From an uncultured Glaciecola sp. (GTDB lineage Bacteria; Pseudomonadota; Gammaproteobacteria; Enterobacterales; Alteromonadaceae), in assembly GCA_905479945.1 (NCBI GenBank), contig CAJQOP010000037.1, forward strand, positions 1 to 64,000: DNA of 64,000 nucleotides, written 5' to 3'. Shown one piece after another: positions 9,362 to 18,822 of the stretch. The position numbers and the translations under genes were made by a program. The stretch's first letter is position 1, and the number at the start of each line of letters is the position of its first letter. The notes beneath the pieces are model-generated. The model was given only the letters and a program-made list of their open reading frames with translations. It was not told where the DNA came from and ran no database searches.

Positions 9362-10258
9362 TTAGTCCTCAGTTAAGTGCTTGTCTTTTTTCTTCAATTT
9401 TTTTGTTTTAATCTTACTTGTTTCCGCATCATTGGTTTCTAATTTGTTCGCTTCTACATAGTTTGCTAGAAGAGCAAATTGTTGCAGTGATAACGCTTCG
9501 GCTCGAAGTTCAGGTTTTATCCCTAATGCTTCAATTTCATCATGAGAAACTAAGTCTTTTAAGCTATTACGTATTGTTTTTCTACGTTGGTTAAATGCGG
9601 TTGTCACCACTTGTTGTAAGCTATCAATATTGTCAACTTGCACAGGTGGTGTTTTATGAGGCGTCAACCTAACAACTGCAGAATCTACTTTAGGTGCAGG
9701 TTTGAATGCACTGGGCGGAACTGCGACAACAGGAATTGCTTGGCAATAAAACTGTGCCATAACCGACAAGCGACCATACAGTTTGTCGCCATGAGTAGCA
9801 CATAACCTTTTTACCACCTCATTCTGAAGCATAAAATGCATGTCTTTCACTTTGTTGGTAAAAGTGAAAAGGTGAAACATTAAGGGTGTCGATATATTGT
9901 ACGGCAAGTTACCAAATATGCGTAATTCGCCTTCGCCTTTTGTGACGCTGTTAGAGTCGACTAGCGTAGCAAAGTCAAATTTCAAGGCGTCGTCTTCAAT
10001 TATGCTTAGCTTTTTGCTGAGGAAAGGATGCTCTCTTAAGCGTTTGGCCAAATCTCTATCTAGTTCAACCACAGTTAGTTGATCTACTTCTTCAGCAACA
10101 GGCTCGGTTAGGGCGCCTAAACCTGGTCCAATTTCAACTAAGTTTTCACCATTTTGAGGGTTAATAGCAGACACAATCTTGTCGATTATATATTGATCAT
10201 GCAAAAAATTCTGACCAAAACGCTTTCTCGCCGTGTGGCCTAAATGCTTTTGGCTCAT
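9362..10258 (-). CDS. rsmA: 16S rRNA dimethyladenosine transferase
   Basis: RsmA (KsgA) uses S-adenosylmethionine to dimethylate two adjacent adenines in the 3'-terminal hairpin of 16S rRNA, a late 30S assembly checkpoint. Family motifs are the GQNFLHD start (about 15-21), the SAM-binding [11 protein letters not shown] (about 42-52) and the catalytic NLPYNIS (about 117-123). At 298 residues it exceeds the E. coli protein (273) by a lysine-rich C-terminal tail (about 275-298). Its ATG overlaps the pdxA stop by four bases, implying translational coupling. Confidence 0.96.
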   Translation of the reverse strand: MSQKHLGHTARKRFGQNFLHDQYIIDKIVSAINPQNGENLVEIGPGLGALTEPVAEEVDQLTVVELDRDLAKRLREHPFLSKKLSIIEDDALKFDFATLVDSNSVTKGEGELRIFGNLPYNISTPLMFHLFTFTNKVKDMHFMLQNEVVKRLCATHGDKLYGRLSVMAQFYCQAIPVVAVPPSAFKPAPKVDSAVVRLTPHKTPPVQVDNIDSLQQVVTTAFNQRRKTIRNSLKDLVSHDEIEALGIKPELRAEALSLQQFALLANYVEANKLETNDAETSKIKTKKLKKKDKHLTED

Positions 10259-11241
10259 GTCTTTTTCCTAGCAAGTTTGATTGCTTTACTAATTGCCTTA
10301 CTAAAACTACCACAATCAATATTTCCAGACCCAGCTAAATCAACTGCAGTTCCATGATCAACAGAAGTCCTGATAAAGGGCAATCCTAATGTAATATTCA
10401 CAGAAGCCCCAAAGCCTTTATATTTCAATACTGGCAACCCTTGATCGTGATACATAGCGAGCACAGCATCTGCTTGTTCTAAATATTTAGGTTGGAAAAT
10501 AGTGTCTGCTGGCAGTGGTCCTATCAAATCGATTCCTTGCTCGCGCAATTCGTTAAGCTTAGGCGTAATAACGAGGATTTCTTCTTTGCCTAAATGACCA
10601 TCTTCTCCTGCATGAGGGTTTAAACCACATACATAGATTTTAGGCGATTCAATACCAAACTTAAGCTTCATGTCGGTATGAATGATACGAATGACTTTGT
10701 CTAAGCGCTCTGGTGTAATAGCACGAGCAACGTATTGCAGAGGTATATGAGTGGTTACTAAGCAAACACGCAGGCCTTCAGTTGCTAGCATCATGACTAC
10801 GTCACTGCAGTTTGACTGATTGGCAAAAAATTCAGTGTGACCGCTAAAAGAAACACCTGCCTTGTTAATAATGCCTTTATGAACTGGACCAGTAACTACG
10901 GCGTCAAAAGTGCCATCAATATTTTCGTCGCAAGCTTGGCGAAGCGTTTCTATAACATAGTGACCGTTTTCACTATTAAGTTGGCCAGCAATGCATGGCA
11001 CACTTAATGGAATGTGCTTTACCAGTAATTGACCAGGCTGCTGGATATAAGTGCTGCCTGTTTCGTAAGGAATGATATCTATATTGATGTTGAGTTGTTT
11101 TGCGCGCTCTTGCAGCATTTCTACATCCGCAAAAACAACTAACTGCGCATCCCATGGCTGTTGTGAAAGCTTGATAATTAGGTCGGGTCCGATACCTGCC
11201 GGTTCACCTGGCGTAACCGCAATCTTGAGTGCTTTTGGCAT
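10255..11241 (-). CDS. pdxA: 4-hydroxythreonine-4-phosphate dehydrogenase
   Basis: PdxA oxidises 4-phosphohydroxy-L-threonine with NAD in the DXP-dependent route to pyridoxal 5'-phosphate; PdxJ, encoded at 36.7 kb in this window, acts next. At 328 residues it is typical. Visible motifs are [12 protein letters not shown] at 9-20, TGPVHKG and FSGHTEF (metal-binding His) near 115-140, GLNPHAGE near 200, and YHDQGL near 265. It overlaps rsmA by four bases and the surA stop by one (TAATG), so it is embedded in a tight operon. Confidence 0.95.
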   Translation of the reverse strand: MPKALKIAVTPGEPAGIGPDLIIKLSQQPWDAQLVVFADVEMLQERAKQLNINIDIIPYETGSTYIQQPGQLLVKHIPLSVPCIAGQLNSENGHYVIETLRQACDENIDGTFDAVVTGPVHKGIINKAGVSFSGHTEFFANQSNCSDVVMMLATEGLRVCLVTTHIPLQYVARAITPERLDKVIRIIHTDMKLKFGIESPKIYVCGLNPHAGEDGHLGKEEILVITPKLNELREQGIDLIGPLPADTIFQPKYLEQADAVLAMYHDQGLPVLKYKGFGASVNITLGLPFIRTSVDHGTAVDLAGSGNIDCGSFSKAISKAIKLARKKT

Positions 11242-12542
11242 TACAGATCTTTCTTATCAAGTAATTCAATGTAGGCACTTTCTCGCATTTCTCGCAACCA
11301 AGTGTCTGTTTCTTCGTTAAATTTACGGTTAAATAAAAGCTGATAAGCACGGTCTTGTTTGCGTTTCTCTGTCGCATCATCGATGCGTCTTTCAATTAGT
11401 TGGATCAAATGCCAGCCATGGACTGTTCTTATTGGTTGGCTGAATTCATCTTTACTTAACTTGCTTAATGCTTCTTTAAATTCTGGGACATAAACACTAG
11501 GATCGTTCCAACCTAATACTCCACCTTTTAGCGCAGAACCTGGATCTTCAGAATGCACTTTTGCTAAGTCTGCAAATTCTTCCTCGCCTTCTATTATTTT
11601 GGTACGGAAATCGACTAACATCTTCTCCGCTTTTTGATCGCTCAATATAATTGATGGTTTAACTAAGATGTGGCGTGCATTAACTTCCTCTACTTCAACA
11701 ATTTCCACGCCCCGTGTATCTAATATTTTCAAAACATGAAAACCTGCACCGCTGCGCAAAGGACCAATCAGTATTTCTTTTTTCTTACCTTGTACTGCTT
11801 CAGAGAACAGAGTAGGCATCGAGTTGACATTCATCCAACCCATATCGCCACCTTCCAATGCTTTTGGGCCTGATGATGATGCAATCGCAATTTTGGTAAA
11901 GTCAGAACCTGTATTCAGCAGTTCAACTACCTTTTCAGCTGTGCCTCTTGATTTTGAGATTTGTTCTTCGTCAGCACCAGATGGCACTGCAATCAGAATA
12001 TGACCTAGTCGATATTCTTCTTGTTCGGCACCTTGTTGATTGATCATTGCAACTAAGGTTTCTATTTCTTGAGGCGTAATATAAATACGGCGTCTTACAT
12101 TTGCTCTGGTAACTTCGCCGGTAATTAATTCTTCGCGTACCTTTTCACGATAAACCTCATATGTAAGGCCCTCAGATTCGATTCGTTGACGCATCTGGTC
12201 TATCGTAATGTTGTCTCTTTCGGCAATGTTATTGATGGTCTGCTCAAGTTGCGGGTCACTAATTTGAATACCCATTCGTTCAGCCATTTGCAATTGTAGG
12301 CTTTTCAAAATCAATCTTTCGATTGCTTGCGTACGCAGCGCTCGGTCTGAAGGTAGGGCCTGGCCCTGAGTTACTGCACCTTGCTTTACACCGTCAACAA
12401 GCTCAACTATCTCGCTCTCAAGCAGTACACCTTGATCGACAATGACAGAGACCTTATCAAGGCTCTGCATGGCTGCGTTTGCTAGCATGCTAAATACCAC
12501 GGAAGTGCTTAGAATGCCTGCTTTTAATAATCTGTATTTCAT
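11241..12542 (-). CDS. surA: Periplasmic chaperone / peptidyl-prolyl isomerase SurA
   Basis: SurA escorts unfolded outer-membrane proteins, LptD included, across the periplasm to the BAM complex. The 433-residue precursor has a signal peptide ending about residue 23-24 (LANAA), an N-terminal chaperone domain, two parvulin-type rotamase domains (about 175-275 and 285-385), and a short C-terminal chaperone strand region. The length matches E. coli SurA (428). It is directly downstream of lptD with a 32-base gap, so client and chaperone are made together. Confidence 0.95.
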   Translation of the reverse strand: MKYRLLKAGILSTSVVFSMLANAAMQSLDKVSVIVDQGVLLESEIVELVDGVKQGAVTQGQALPSDRALRTQAIERLILKSLQLQMAERMGIQISDPQLEQTINNIAERDNITIDQMRQRIESEGLTYEVYREKVREELITGEVTRANVRRRIYITPQEIETLVAMINQQGAEQEEYRLGHILIAVPSGADEEQISKSRGTAEKVVELLNTGSDFTKIAIASSSGPKALEGGDMGWMNVNSMPTLFSEAVQGKKKEILIGPLRSGAGFHVLKILDTRGVEIVEVEEVNARHILVKPSIILSDQKAEKMLVDFRTKIIEGEEEFADLAKVHSEDPGSALKGGVLGWNDPSVYVPEFKEALSKLSKDEFSQPIRTVHGWHLIQLIERRIDDATEKRKQDRAYQLLFNRKFNEETDTWLREMRESAYIELLDKKDL

Positions 12543-12574
12543 ATTTTCTCTAATTTTAATACGTCAAAATCTAG

Positions 12575-14830
12575 TTAATTTAAAACATAGGGCTGGCGAT
12601 AGCCAAACATACCTTGCTCTAAAATATCGGAATTACTTTTGCGGCTACCAATGCCTTTTATAATAAACTGCAAGGCGAAGCCTGAATCAAATTCGTCAAT
12701 CGAACGCATTCCAGTTGCGTCAAATCGATTGCTTAAGTTACGCTGGTACGTCATTCGTAAAGCCCAACAACAGCTTTCGTATTGAATGCCGGTAAAGGTT
12801 TCGGTAGTTCTCGACGCCTTAGTATCTCGATACCAACGGCCTACCCAATGCCAGTTTTTGTTAATTGGCCAGCTTGCTGAAACGCCAAATTGATTAATTT
12901 CTTCGCCTGATAAGTCTCGAATGTAACGATGGTTCATCTGTATTAGCTTATTTTCATCAACTCGATACTCTGTTGCAACGCTGCTGCGCTCTACTTGCTG
13001 CGTTTGTGTAGCTACTTGAATATCAGAGTGCAAAAACCAGCGTTGGTTCACTTGCCAGTCAAATTCAGCTGCGAGGGCAGAGCGATTATCTTCTCTAACA
13101 CTATTAATCAATTTACTGTCTTGCAGATAAAAAATCTGGCCGATACTAACAACCAACTTTTCTCTATTTTGCTGATCGATAAGTCTTGCTGTGGCACCAA
13201 ACGTAAATTGATTGTTGTCGTTTATTCTATCTAGTCCAGTAAATTCTTGGCCTCTAAATAAGTTATTGAATGTAGTTAGTAACGGCGTCGTATCATACAG
13301 ACCTATATTGGCCTGTTCTTCATAACTTGTATATAAATACTGCGCCTTAGGTTCAACAGTCAGCAAATACTTATTATTTAACACCAAGTTTTCTTTTTCA
13401 AATATTAATGAACCATATAAGCGAGCCTGCCCAATAGTTCGGCTGACTGACTCGTCAAGTTGGTTAAGGGAGCCATCAAGCGGGTTAAGAGACCCATCAA
13501 GCGGGTTAAGAGACCCATCAGGCAAATCTTGTTCATAATAAGTTTGCAGCACGCTTACTTCAGCTAGAAGCTCTCCCCATGCACGCTGATAAGGCACGGA
13601 CAAACTAGGCTCAATATGGACTCTAAATGCATCTGGTCTAGAATTCAGTGAATTCTCGAAATACGCAGCCTCACTGGCTAACTCAAAATCAAGGTAGTCG
13701 CCTAAATCTGAGCGATAATTTAATTTCATTTCGGGCAGTGCACGATAAACATCGGGATGGTCGCCAACAACATCGAAATCACGAAACTGCATCGAAAAAT
13801 CCAAATTTTCGGAGTAATAACTTAAACCTAACTGACGATAAAGATGTGTGTCAGCACGGTTGTAATAGTCTGAGCCTAGGTCGACAATATAGTTATCATC
13901 ACTTAAACCATTGAAATCGATATTTAAATTCCAGTTTTCGCTAATTTTACCTTTATGTAAGTAGCGATAAAAATACCGTTCATCGTCATTGTCTGTATCT
14001 AAGTCACTGGGTAAATATTCTAGCTGCAGTTCGCCCTGACTTTGACTGAATAAATACCGAAATTCGGTTTTTAATTGCAAGCCTCGATTCGTCATAAAGC
14101 GGGGCGAAATAGTTGCATCGTAGTTAGGCGCAATATTCCAGTAAAAAGGCTGTTCATACTCAACGCCAGTTCTGGTAGAGCTGCCGATGTTTGGGAATAG
14201 TAATCCACTTTGTCGTTCAGCAGTCACTGGGAAGGCAAAATAGGGCAACCAAAACACTGGAACGCCACCAAGGAAAAATTTAGTATTGTAAGCTTCTCCA
14301 AAAGGACTGTCTTTACCAATAACTATTTCGCTAGCAGACATTAGCCAATCTTCGCCGCCTTTTGGGCAGGTTGTAAACGTTACGTTTTCTAATCTAAGGC
14401 CTTGCTCACCAGAGAGTGAAAGCAAATCCGCAGATCCTCTGCCCGCGATATCTTTAAACTGGTAATCAGTGTCTTGCATTTGTAGTAGCTTAAGTTCGCT
14501 ATTTAGCTCGACACCTTGACTCTCAACTTGCAACGATGCATCTCGATAAAGCACGTCGCCACTCGCAATAACTTGCTTACCGTTGTCATCAATTTGAGCA
14601 ACGTCAGCATTAATAATTGAACTAGGACTGATAATAGCAACATTGCCATTGAATAAGGCTGAGCGGTCTTGAATCATTTGAGCTGCATCGGCACTTACAT
14701 TGATTTGCTTATTACTTGTCAGCTCGGATGGATCGAATTCGTTGGTCTGCGGCACACACAACTCGACCGTTTGCGCATTTACAATAAACGCACTTGCACT
14801 CAATGTTATGGTTGAAATCAGCTTGACCAT
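12575..14830 (-). CDS. lptD: LPS-assembly outer-membrane protein LptD
   Basis: LptD forms, with LptE, the outer-membrane translocon that inserts lipopolysaccharide into the outer leaflet. The precursor of about 751 residues has a signal peptide ending near residue 19 (VNA), an OstA-type periplasmic domain (about 40-150), then a large beta-barrel rich in alternating aromatic strands. The four cysteines that form the maturation disulfides are present: one near residue 25, one near 155 (TTCPKG), and a CC pair near 687 (ESCCWA). The ATG at 14830 is preferred to the TTG one codon earlier. Oddity: a 7-residue unit (DGSLNPL-like) is repeated three times near residues 438-458, probably in an extracellular loop. 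Confidence 0.95.
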   Translation of the reverse strand: MVKLISTITLSASAFIVNAQTVELCVPQTNEFDPSELTSNKQINVSADAAQMIQDRSALFNGNVAIISPSSIINADVAQIDDNGKQVIASGDVLYRDASLQVESQGVELNSELKLLQMQDTDYQFKDIAGRGSADLLSLSGEQGLRLENVTFTTCPKGGEDWLMSASEIVIGKDSPFGEAYNTKFFLGGVPVFWLPYFAFPVTAERQSGLLFPNIGSSTRTGVEYEQPFYWNIAPNYDATISPRFMTNRGLQLKTEFRYLFSQSQGELQLEYLPSDLDTDNDDERYFYRYLHKGKISENWNLNIDFNGLSDDNYIVDLGSDYYNRADTHLYRQLGLSYYSENLDFSMQFRDFDVVGDHPDVYRALPEMKLNYRSDLGDYLDFELASEAAYFENSLNSRPDAFRVHIEPSLSVPYQRAWGELLAEVSVLQTYYEQDLPDGSLNPLDGSLNPLDGSLNQLDESVSRTIGQARLYGSLIFEKENLVLNNKYLLTVEPKAQYLYTSYEEQANIGLYDTTPLLTTFNNLFRGQEFTGLDRINDNNQFTFGATARLIDQQNREKLVVSIGQIFYLQDSKLINSVREDNRSALAAEFDWQVNQRWFLHSDIQVATQTQQVERSSVATEYRVDENKLIQMNHRYIRDLSGEEINQFGVSASWPINKNWHWVGRWYRDTKASRTTETFTGIQYESCCWALRMTYQRNLSNRFDATGMRSIDEFDSGFALQFIIKGIGSRKSNSDILEQGMFGYRQPYVLN
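13457..13519 (-). repeat. In-frame 21-bp tandem repeat within lptD
   Basis: Three adjacent 21-bp units (13457-13477, 13478-13498, 13499-13519). The last two are identical and the first differs at a few bases. They encode DGSLNPL, DGSLNPL and DGSLNQL, so copy-number change would keep the frame. Confidence 0.9.
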
Positions 14831-15188
14831 CAAATGAATTTTTAAATTACCTTATTGAGGTCCGTTGACCTTTGTTGTAGGTTTTTACAGCAGCATGATA
14901 GTAATTCATCAAAGTTTTAAAGCTGTAATATGACAATTTGAGTAGCCCAATACCCTAACTTTGGAACATTTTTTTGTGAAAACGTTCAAATGGCCTTAAA
15001 TTTTAATGCTTTGACGCAGAATAACCAACTATATTGTTGGATAATTAGTAATAAATACGTAATTATTCACTAATTGCTGAAAAATACGGCGAATAAAGCT
15101 TAAATTAAAGCAAACTGGCTCTATATAACCTTCGCTATCTGTTAAATAAAGTAATTGTGGGCGTCAAAAGTAAAGGGATATTGAATAC
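14831..15188. other. Divergent lptD / djlA intergenic region
   Basis: A 358-base AT-rich gap between divergent starts with no convincing ORF. It must hold promoters for both directions. Besides the weak sigma-E-like site there is a small inverted repeat (CCAAC at 15026-15030, GTTGG at 15037-15041). Confidence 0.6.
14961..14987 (-). promoter_or_regulatory. Possible sigma-E-like promoter for lptD
   Basis: On the minus strand GAACGT (14987-14982) is followed by 16 bases and TCCAA (14965-14961). This resembles the sigma-E pattern GAACTT-N16-TCTGA only loosely. E. coli lptD is under sigma-E control, which is why the site is listed. Confidence 0.3.
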
Positions 15189-16058
15189 ATGCAAATTTGG
15201 GGGAAGGTGGTTGGCTTTCTTTTTGGCTTTATGTTTGGCCGAATCGCGGGTGCCGTTTTAGGGCTTATTGTAGGCCATATTTTCGACAAAACCTACAGTA
15301 AAGATTTTTCGCAAAAAGGCGGATTTACGCGCTTCTTTACGACACCTGACGAACTTCAGCAGCAAGCCGTATTTTTTCATAGTTTATTTTCTGCCCTAGG
15401 GCACATTGCTAAATCGGATGGCAAAGTAACTCAGGAAGATATTCAAATTGCATCGGCGCTTATGGAGCAGATGGCACTGACGGGCGAAGTGAGGCTAGAG
15501 GCTCAGCAAGCATTTCGTGACGGGAAACAGCGTGATTTTGCAATCACAGAAATGTTAATCCAGTTCAAAGAGCAATGCCACGCTCGCCGCGACGTGCTGC
15601 AAATCTATTTGGAAATATTGATTCAAGCGTCATGCGCTTATAAAAAACTCAGCTCAGCTGAATATTCGGTATTGGAGAAAGTAGCTAAAACTTTGGGTTT
15701 TAGGCGTGTCGAACTCGACTTTTTAGTGAACACGTTTGAGGCTGAACAGCGCTTTAGAAGTGGCCGCTCACAAAGCAGCAACAAAGGACGCCAGCGAGAT
15801 TATGCAGGGCATCACCAAAATGCAGGGGCAAGTTACTCTGCTAAAGCTGAGCTAGACGATGCATTTAAAATACTTGGCAGTAAGCAAAGTGATGATGCAA
15901 AGGCAATCAAAAAGGCCTACCGTAAGCAAATGTCGTTGCATCACCCCGATAAAATGATGTCAAAAGGCCTGCCAGCGCAGGCACTTGAGTTGTCTAAAAA
16001 GAAGGCACAAGATATTCAATCGGCCTATGAACTTGTTCGTCAATATAAGAAGTTTTAG
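15189..16058 (+). CDS. djlA: Co-chaperone DjlA
   Basis: A membrane-anchored J-domain protein that stimulates DnaK. The 289-residue product has one N-terminal glycine-rich membrane helix (about 6-30), a TerB-like helical domain (about 55-180), a linker rich in Ser/Arg/Gln, and a C-terminal J domain (about 220-289) with the essential HPD tripeptide (LHHPDK). This is the family architecture and length. The divergent arrangement with lptD is conserved in gammaproteobacteria. An AAGGGA site lies 11 bases upstream. The stop codon directly abuts the next start codon, so xerD is probably co-transcribed. Confidence 0.94.
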   Translation: MQIWGKVVGFLFGFMFGRIAGAVLGLIVGHIFDKTYSKDFSQKGGFTRFFTTPDELQQQAVFFHSLFSALGHIAKSDGKVTQEDIQIASALMEQMALTGEVRLEAQQAFRDGKQRDFAITEMLIQFKEQCHARRDVLQIYLEILIQASCAYKKLSSAEYSVLEKVAKTLGFRRVELDFLVNTFEAEQRFRSGRSQSSNKGRQRDYAGHHQNAGASYSAKAELDDAFKILGSKQSDDAKAIKKAYRKQMSLHHPDKMMSKGLPAQALELSKKKAQDIQSAYELVRQYKKF

Positions 16059-17012
16059 ATGAACGGCAAGACAACGAGAGCAATGAATAAAAAAGCTGAA
16101 AAAGCTTACTTGAACTCAGAGAATGAAATTTCAATCAACGATTTCATTAGCATGCTTTGGATTGAAAAAGGGCTAAGTGATAACACTGCATGCGCATACC
16201 GAACAGACTTGACTAAGTTTTCTTTATTTTTACAAAAAAATGACTTACTCAACTCAGAGTTGGTTACTGTTGAGAAAAGCGATATACAAGCTTACTTAAA
16301 CGCAAGATTTGAGCAAAAGCTTTCCCAACGTTCAACATCCCGATTTCTAAGCTCTAGCCGTTCTTTTTTCAAGTATGCAATTGCCAAAAAATGGCGCAAT
16401 GATAATCCAAGCCAGGGCCTGAGTAATCCTAAATTACCCAGTTATCTACCTAGCACCTTGACTGAAAAACAAGTGGATGCTTTATTAGGAGCACCAAATG
16501 TTGATGATCCTATTAACATGCGCGACAAGGCCATGCTGGAGGTGCTTTATGCTACTGGAGTGCGAGTGTCAGAGCTGGTTAATTTACAAATAAATGAAGT
16601 CAGTTTATTGCAGGGGGTTATTCGAGTTAACGGTAAAGGAAACAAAGAGCGTTTAGTACCTTTAGGTGAAGTGGCCATTGACTGTTTGGCCAACTATCTG
16701 AAAGAGTGGCGACCACAGTTGCTTAACAAACCCAGCAATACTGTTTTTCCAAGCAAGAGGGGAACAACTATGACTAGGCAAACGTTTTGGCATCGTATTA
16801 AATTTCACGCTAAACAAGCGGGTATACAAGTGCATTTATCCCCTCACACATTAAGGCATGCTTTCGCCACACACCTATTAAACCATGGAGCTGATTTGCG
16901 AGTGGTACAAATGTTACTAGGACACAGTGATTTGTCGTCTACGCAAATCTATACCCATGTTGCAACAGAGAGACTTCAATCTTTGGTCAAAAACCATCAC
17001 CCTAGGGGTTAG
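16059..17012 (+). CDS. xerD: Site-specific tyrosine recombinase XerD
   Basis: With XerC, XerD resolves chromosome dimers at dif under FtsK control. The 317-residue product has an N-terminal SAM-like core-binding domain (about 22-110) and a C-terminal catalytic domain with the tyrosine-recombinase residues: Arg in TGVRVSE, Lys in GKGNKER, the H-x2-R of HTLRHAF, His in LLGHSD, and the nucleophile Tyr in QIYTHV. An in-frame ATG at 16083 would give a 309-residue protein, closer to E. coli's 298, and is a plausible alternative start. Assignment to XerD rather than XerC rests on the following dsbC gene, a conserved xerD-dsbC pair. Confidence 0.92.
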   Translation: MNGKTTRAMNKKAEKAYLNSENEISINDFISMLWIEKGLSDNTACAYRTDLTKFSLFLQKNDLLNSELVTVEKSDIQAYLNARFEQKLSQRSTSRFLSSSRSFFKYAIAKKWRNDNPSQGLSNPKLPSYLPSTLTEKQVDALLGAPNVDDPINMRDKAMLEVLYATGVRVSELVNLQINEVSLLQGVIRVNGKGNKERLVPLGEVAIDCLANYLKEWRPQLLNKPSNTVFPSKRGTTMTRQTFWHRIKFHAKQAGIQVHLSPHTLRHAFATHLLNHGADLRVVQMLLGHSDLSSTQIYTHVATERLQSLVKNHHPRG

Positions 17013-17165
17013 CCGTCGGATACGAATCTGACGTTCATGTTACAATTCGATATCAAACTTGCCTGCTTTGAGCATGACCTTGAACTTTTTTAGCAATAAC
17101 CGCGGTCTACTGGAACACTGATCCCATGTTAACACGGTTTTAATGATTACTTATTTGGAAATTTT

Positions 17166-17915
17166 ATGAAGAAAATTGAAAACTTGACTGCATTTTATAA
17201 ACTTGCTGTTGCATTGCTGGTTTTTTCGGTCTTAATATTTTCGTCAATCGCGCATGCAGCGGACGAGCATGCAGAGTTAATTCAGCGTTTTGAGCAACGC
17301 CTCAAGATTAAAATATTGACGATAGCAGATTCGAATGTGCCAGGTTTATTGCAACTCAGCACTAGCACGGGCATTTTTTATGCAAGTGAGAATGGCGAAT
17401 ATTTCCTTAGTGCTCGTATCTACCGCGTTGGCGATGAAATTGTAGATGAAACCGGTGCCGCACTTCAAAAGTTTCGATTGGACGGTATTGAGCGTTTTAA
17501 AGATTCGGCAATAGAGTTTAAGGCAGATAAAGAAAAATACGTTGTTAATGTGTTTACTGATGCAACCTGTGGTTACTGTCGTAAATTACATAATGAAATG
17601 GATATCCTAAACAGCCTAGGTATTACTGTGCGCTATTTGGCGTTTCCAAGGCAAGGTATCAACAGTCCAGTCTATCGCGATGCTGTTTCTATTTGGTGTG
17701 CTGAAGATCCCCAAGAAGCCATGACAAAGGCCAAAGCTGGCAGCAAGGTCGCAAGTGCATCTTGTGCTAATGAAGTGGCCGATCAATATAGTTTTGGACA
17801 AGCGATTGGTGTGAATGGTACACCAAATATCATTTTGCCTAACGGTACCTCTATACCCGGCTATCAGCCTGCTCAGTCTTTATTATTAGCGCTTCAAGCA
17901 GCTGAGAAAGGCTAA
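17166..17915 (+). CDS. dsbC: Thiol:disulfide interchange protein DsbC
   Basis: A periplasmic disulfide isomerase that reshuffles wrong disulfides, for example during LptD maturation. The 249-residue precursor has a signal peptide ending at about 31 (AHA), an N-terminal dimerisation domain, and a thioredoxin-like domain with the redox motif CGYC (about 137-140) and a cis-proline in GVNGTPN. A second cysteine pair (near 179 and 199) matches the structural disulfide of the family. It follows xerD as in many gammaproteobacteria, but the usual next gene, recJ, is about 15.7 kb away here. Confidence 0.94.
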   Translation: MKKIENLTAFYKLAVALLVFSVLIFSSIAHAADEHAELIQRFEQRLKIKILTIADSNVPGLLQLSTSTGIFYASENGEYFLSARIYRVGDEIVDETGAALQKFRLDGIERFKDSAIEFKADKEKYVVNVFTDATCGYCRKLHNEMDILNSLGITVRYLAFPRQGINSPVYRDAVSIWCAEDPQEAMTKAKAGSKVASASCANEVADQYSFGQAIGVNGTPNIILPNGTSIPGYQPAQSLLLALQAAEKG

Positions 17916-17946
17916 CTGTAAACTCAAAATTCAGGTTAATTAGTTT

Positions 17947-17969
17947 AGGTAGCTTCGGCTACCTTTTTT
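17947..17969 (+). terminator. Terminator after dsbC
   Basis: A 7-bp stem (AGGTAGC/GCTACCT, 17947-17953 and 17958-17964) closed by a stable TTCG tetraloop and followed by a run of six T. Confidence 0.9.
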
Positions 17970-18027
17970 GTAGCTTAATCTATTAGAAACTACTTCGTAA
18001 AATATGACATTCTGTTTTCAATTTTTA

Positions 18028-18765
18028 TTATATTTTCTTCGCCTTTACCACGTACCTCAAAGATGGCTTCGGTGAAATGCTGTCAAATGGATAGCAGGTA
18101 ATTAGCGTAATACTGGTGTCATTTCGGTTAGATTTCAGAACATTTAGGTTATATTCACTTACTATTTCAATGCTAGATATCCGATATGCCTGCTTTAAAT
18201 ATGGATTTGCCACGGATATTGTTTTTGATGCGTCCCGATCGCTTAAGCCTGGCTGGTACGGGGGTGAAGAAATATATGGTGTGTTAGAAGTAATGACTTC
18301 TTTAGAATAAACTGGATTGCGGCTGGTTACATAGATAAGGTCGCCTTCTTTAGCATGTTTTAAAACTTCAAAATGTGTGTCGCGATGGCCAACTACAACA
18401 GCATTACCCTGACTGCCTAGAGCTGCAGTTTGCAACATATGAGTAGGACCAAAAGCTAGATTTCTTCCGCTGGCGCCCGCCAGAACATACTGTGTATTGT
18501 GGTACATTTCTAACTTAGCAACTGGGTAAGTATCAGCCCAAGGCCATGGTTTCTTTTGTTCACCCGTTTGCATGTAGTGTCTCCAAGAGTCGGCAATAAG
18601 ATATTGAGCATATTTCGCTTTGGCGTTGATGTAAAAACCGTCAATTAGAAAAAGTAATGCAGCAACAAATAAAACAATACTGAGTAAGCTTTTAAGCTCA
18701 AATTTTTTCGACGAAAGAGCGAGTTGGAACTTCTCTCCATGCCTATTTTTTCTTGTGTTATTCAT
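18028..18765 (-). CDS. Class GN sortase (proteobacterial dedicated sortase)
   Basis: A cysteine transpeptidase anchored in the inner membrane that cleaves a C-terminal sorting signal and transfers the protein to an acceptor. The 245-residue product has one membrane helix (about 27-47), then a sortase domain with the catalytic His in VVGHRDTHF (near 122), the catalytic Cys in the TLITC motif (near 216), and the supporting Arg in SLRYVV near the C-terminus. Class GN sortases occur in marine Gram-negatives, usually with a single adjacent substrate. That is the case here: the VIT/vWA gene lies 57 bases upstream on the same strand. Confidence 0.92.
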   Translation of the reverse strand: MNNTRKNRHGEKFQLALSSKKFELKSLLSIVLFVAALLFLIDGFYINAKAKYAQYLIADSWRHYMQTGEQKKPWPWADTYPVAKLEMYHNTQYVLAGASGRNLAFGPTHMLQTAALGSQGNAVVVGHRDTHFEVLKHAKEGDLIYVTSRNPVYSKEVITSNTPYISSPPYQPGLSDRDASKTISVANPYLKQAYRISSIEIVSEYNLNVLKSNRNDTSITLITCYPFDSISPKPSLRYVVKAKKI

Positions 18766-18822
18766 TCTGCTTTACCTTAGTCCAATTCAGTCAATTTGAT
18801 GTTTTTATTACGGAATTCCAGG

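Noticed and set aside
13457-13519. Short direct repeats that might suggest a CRISPR array
   Set aside because: Units abut without spacers and are in frame within lptD.
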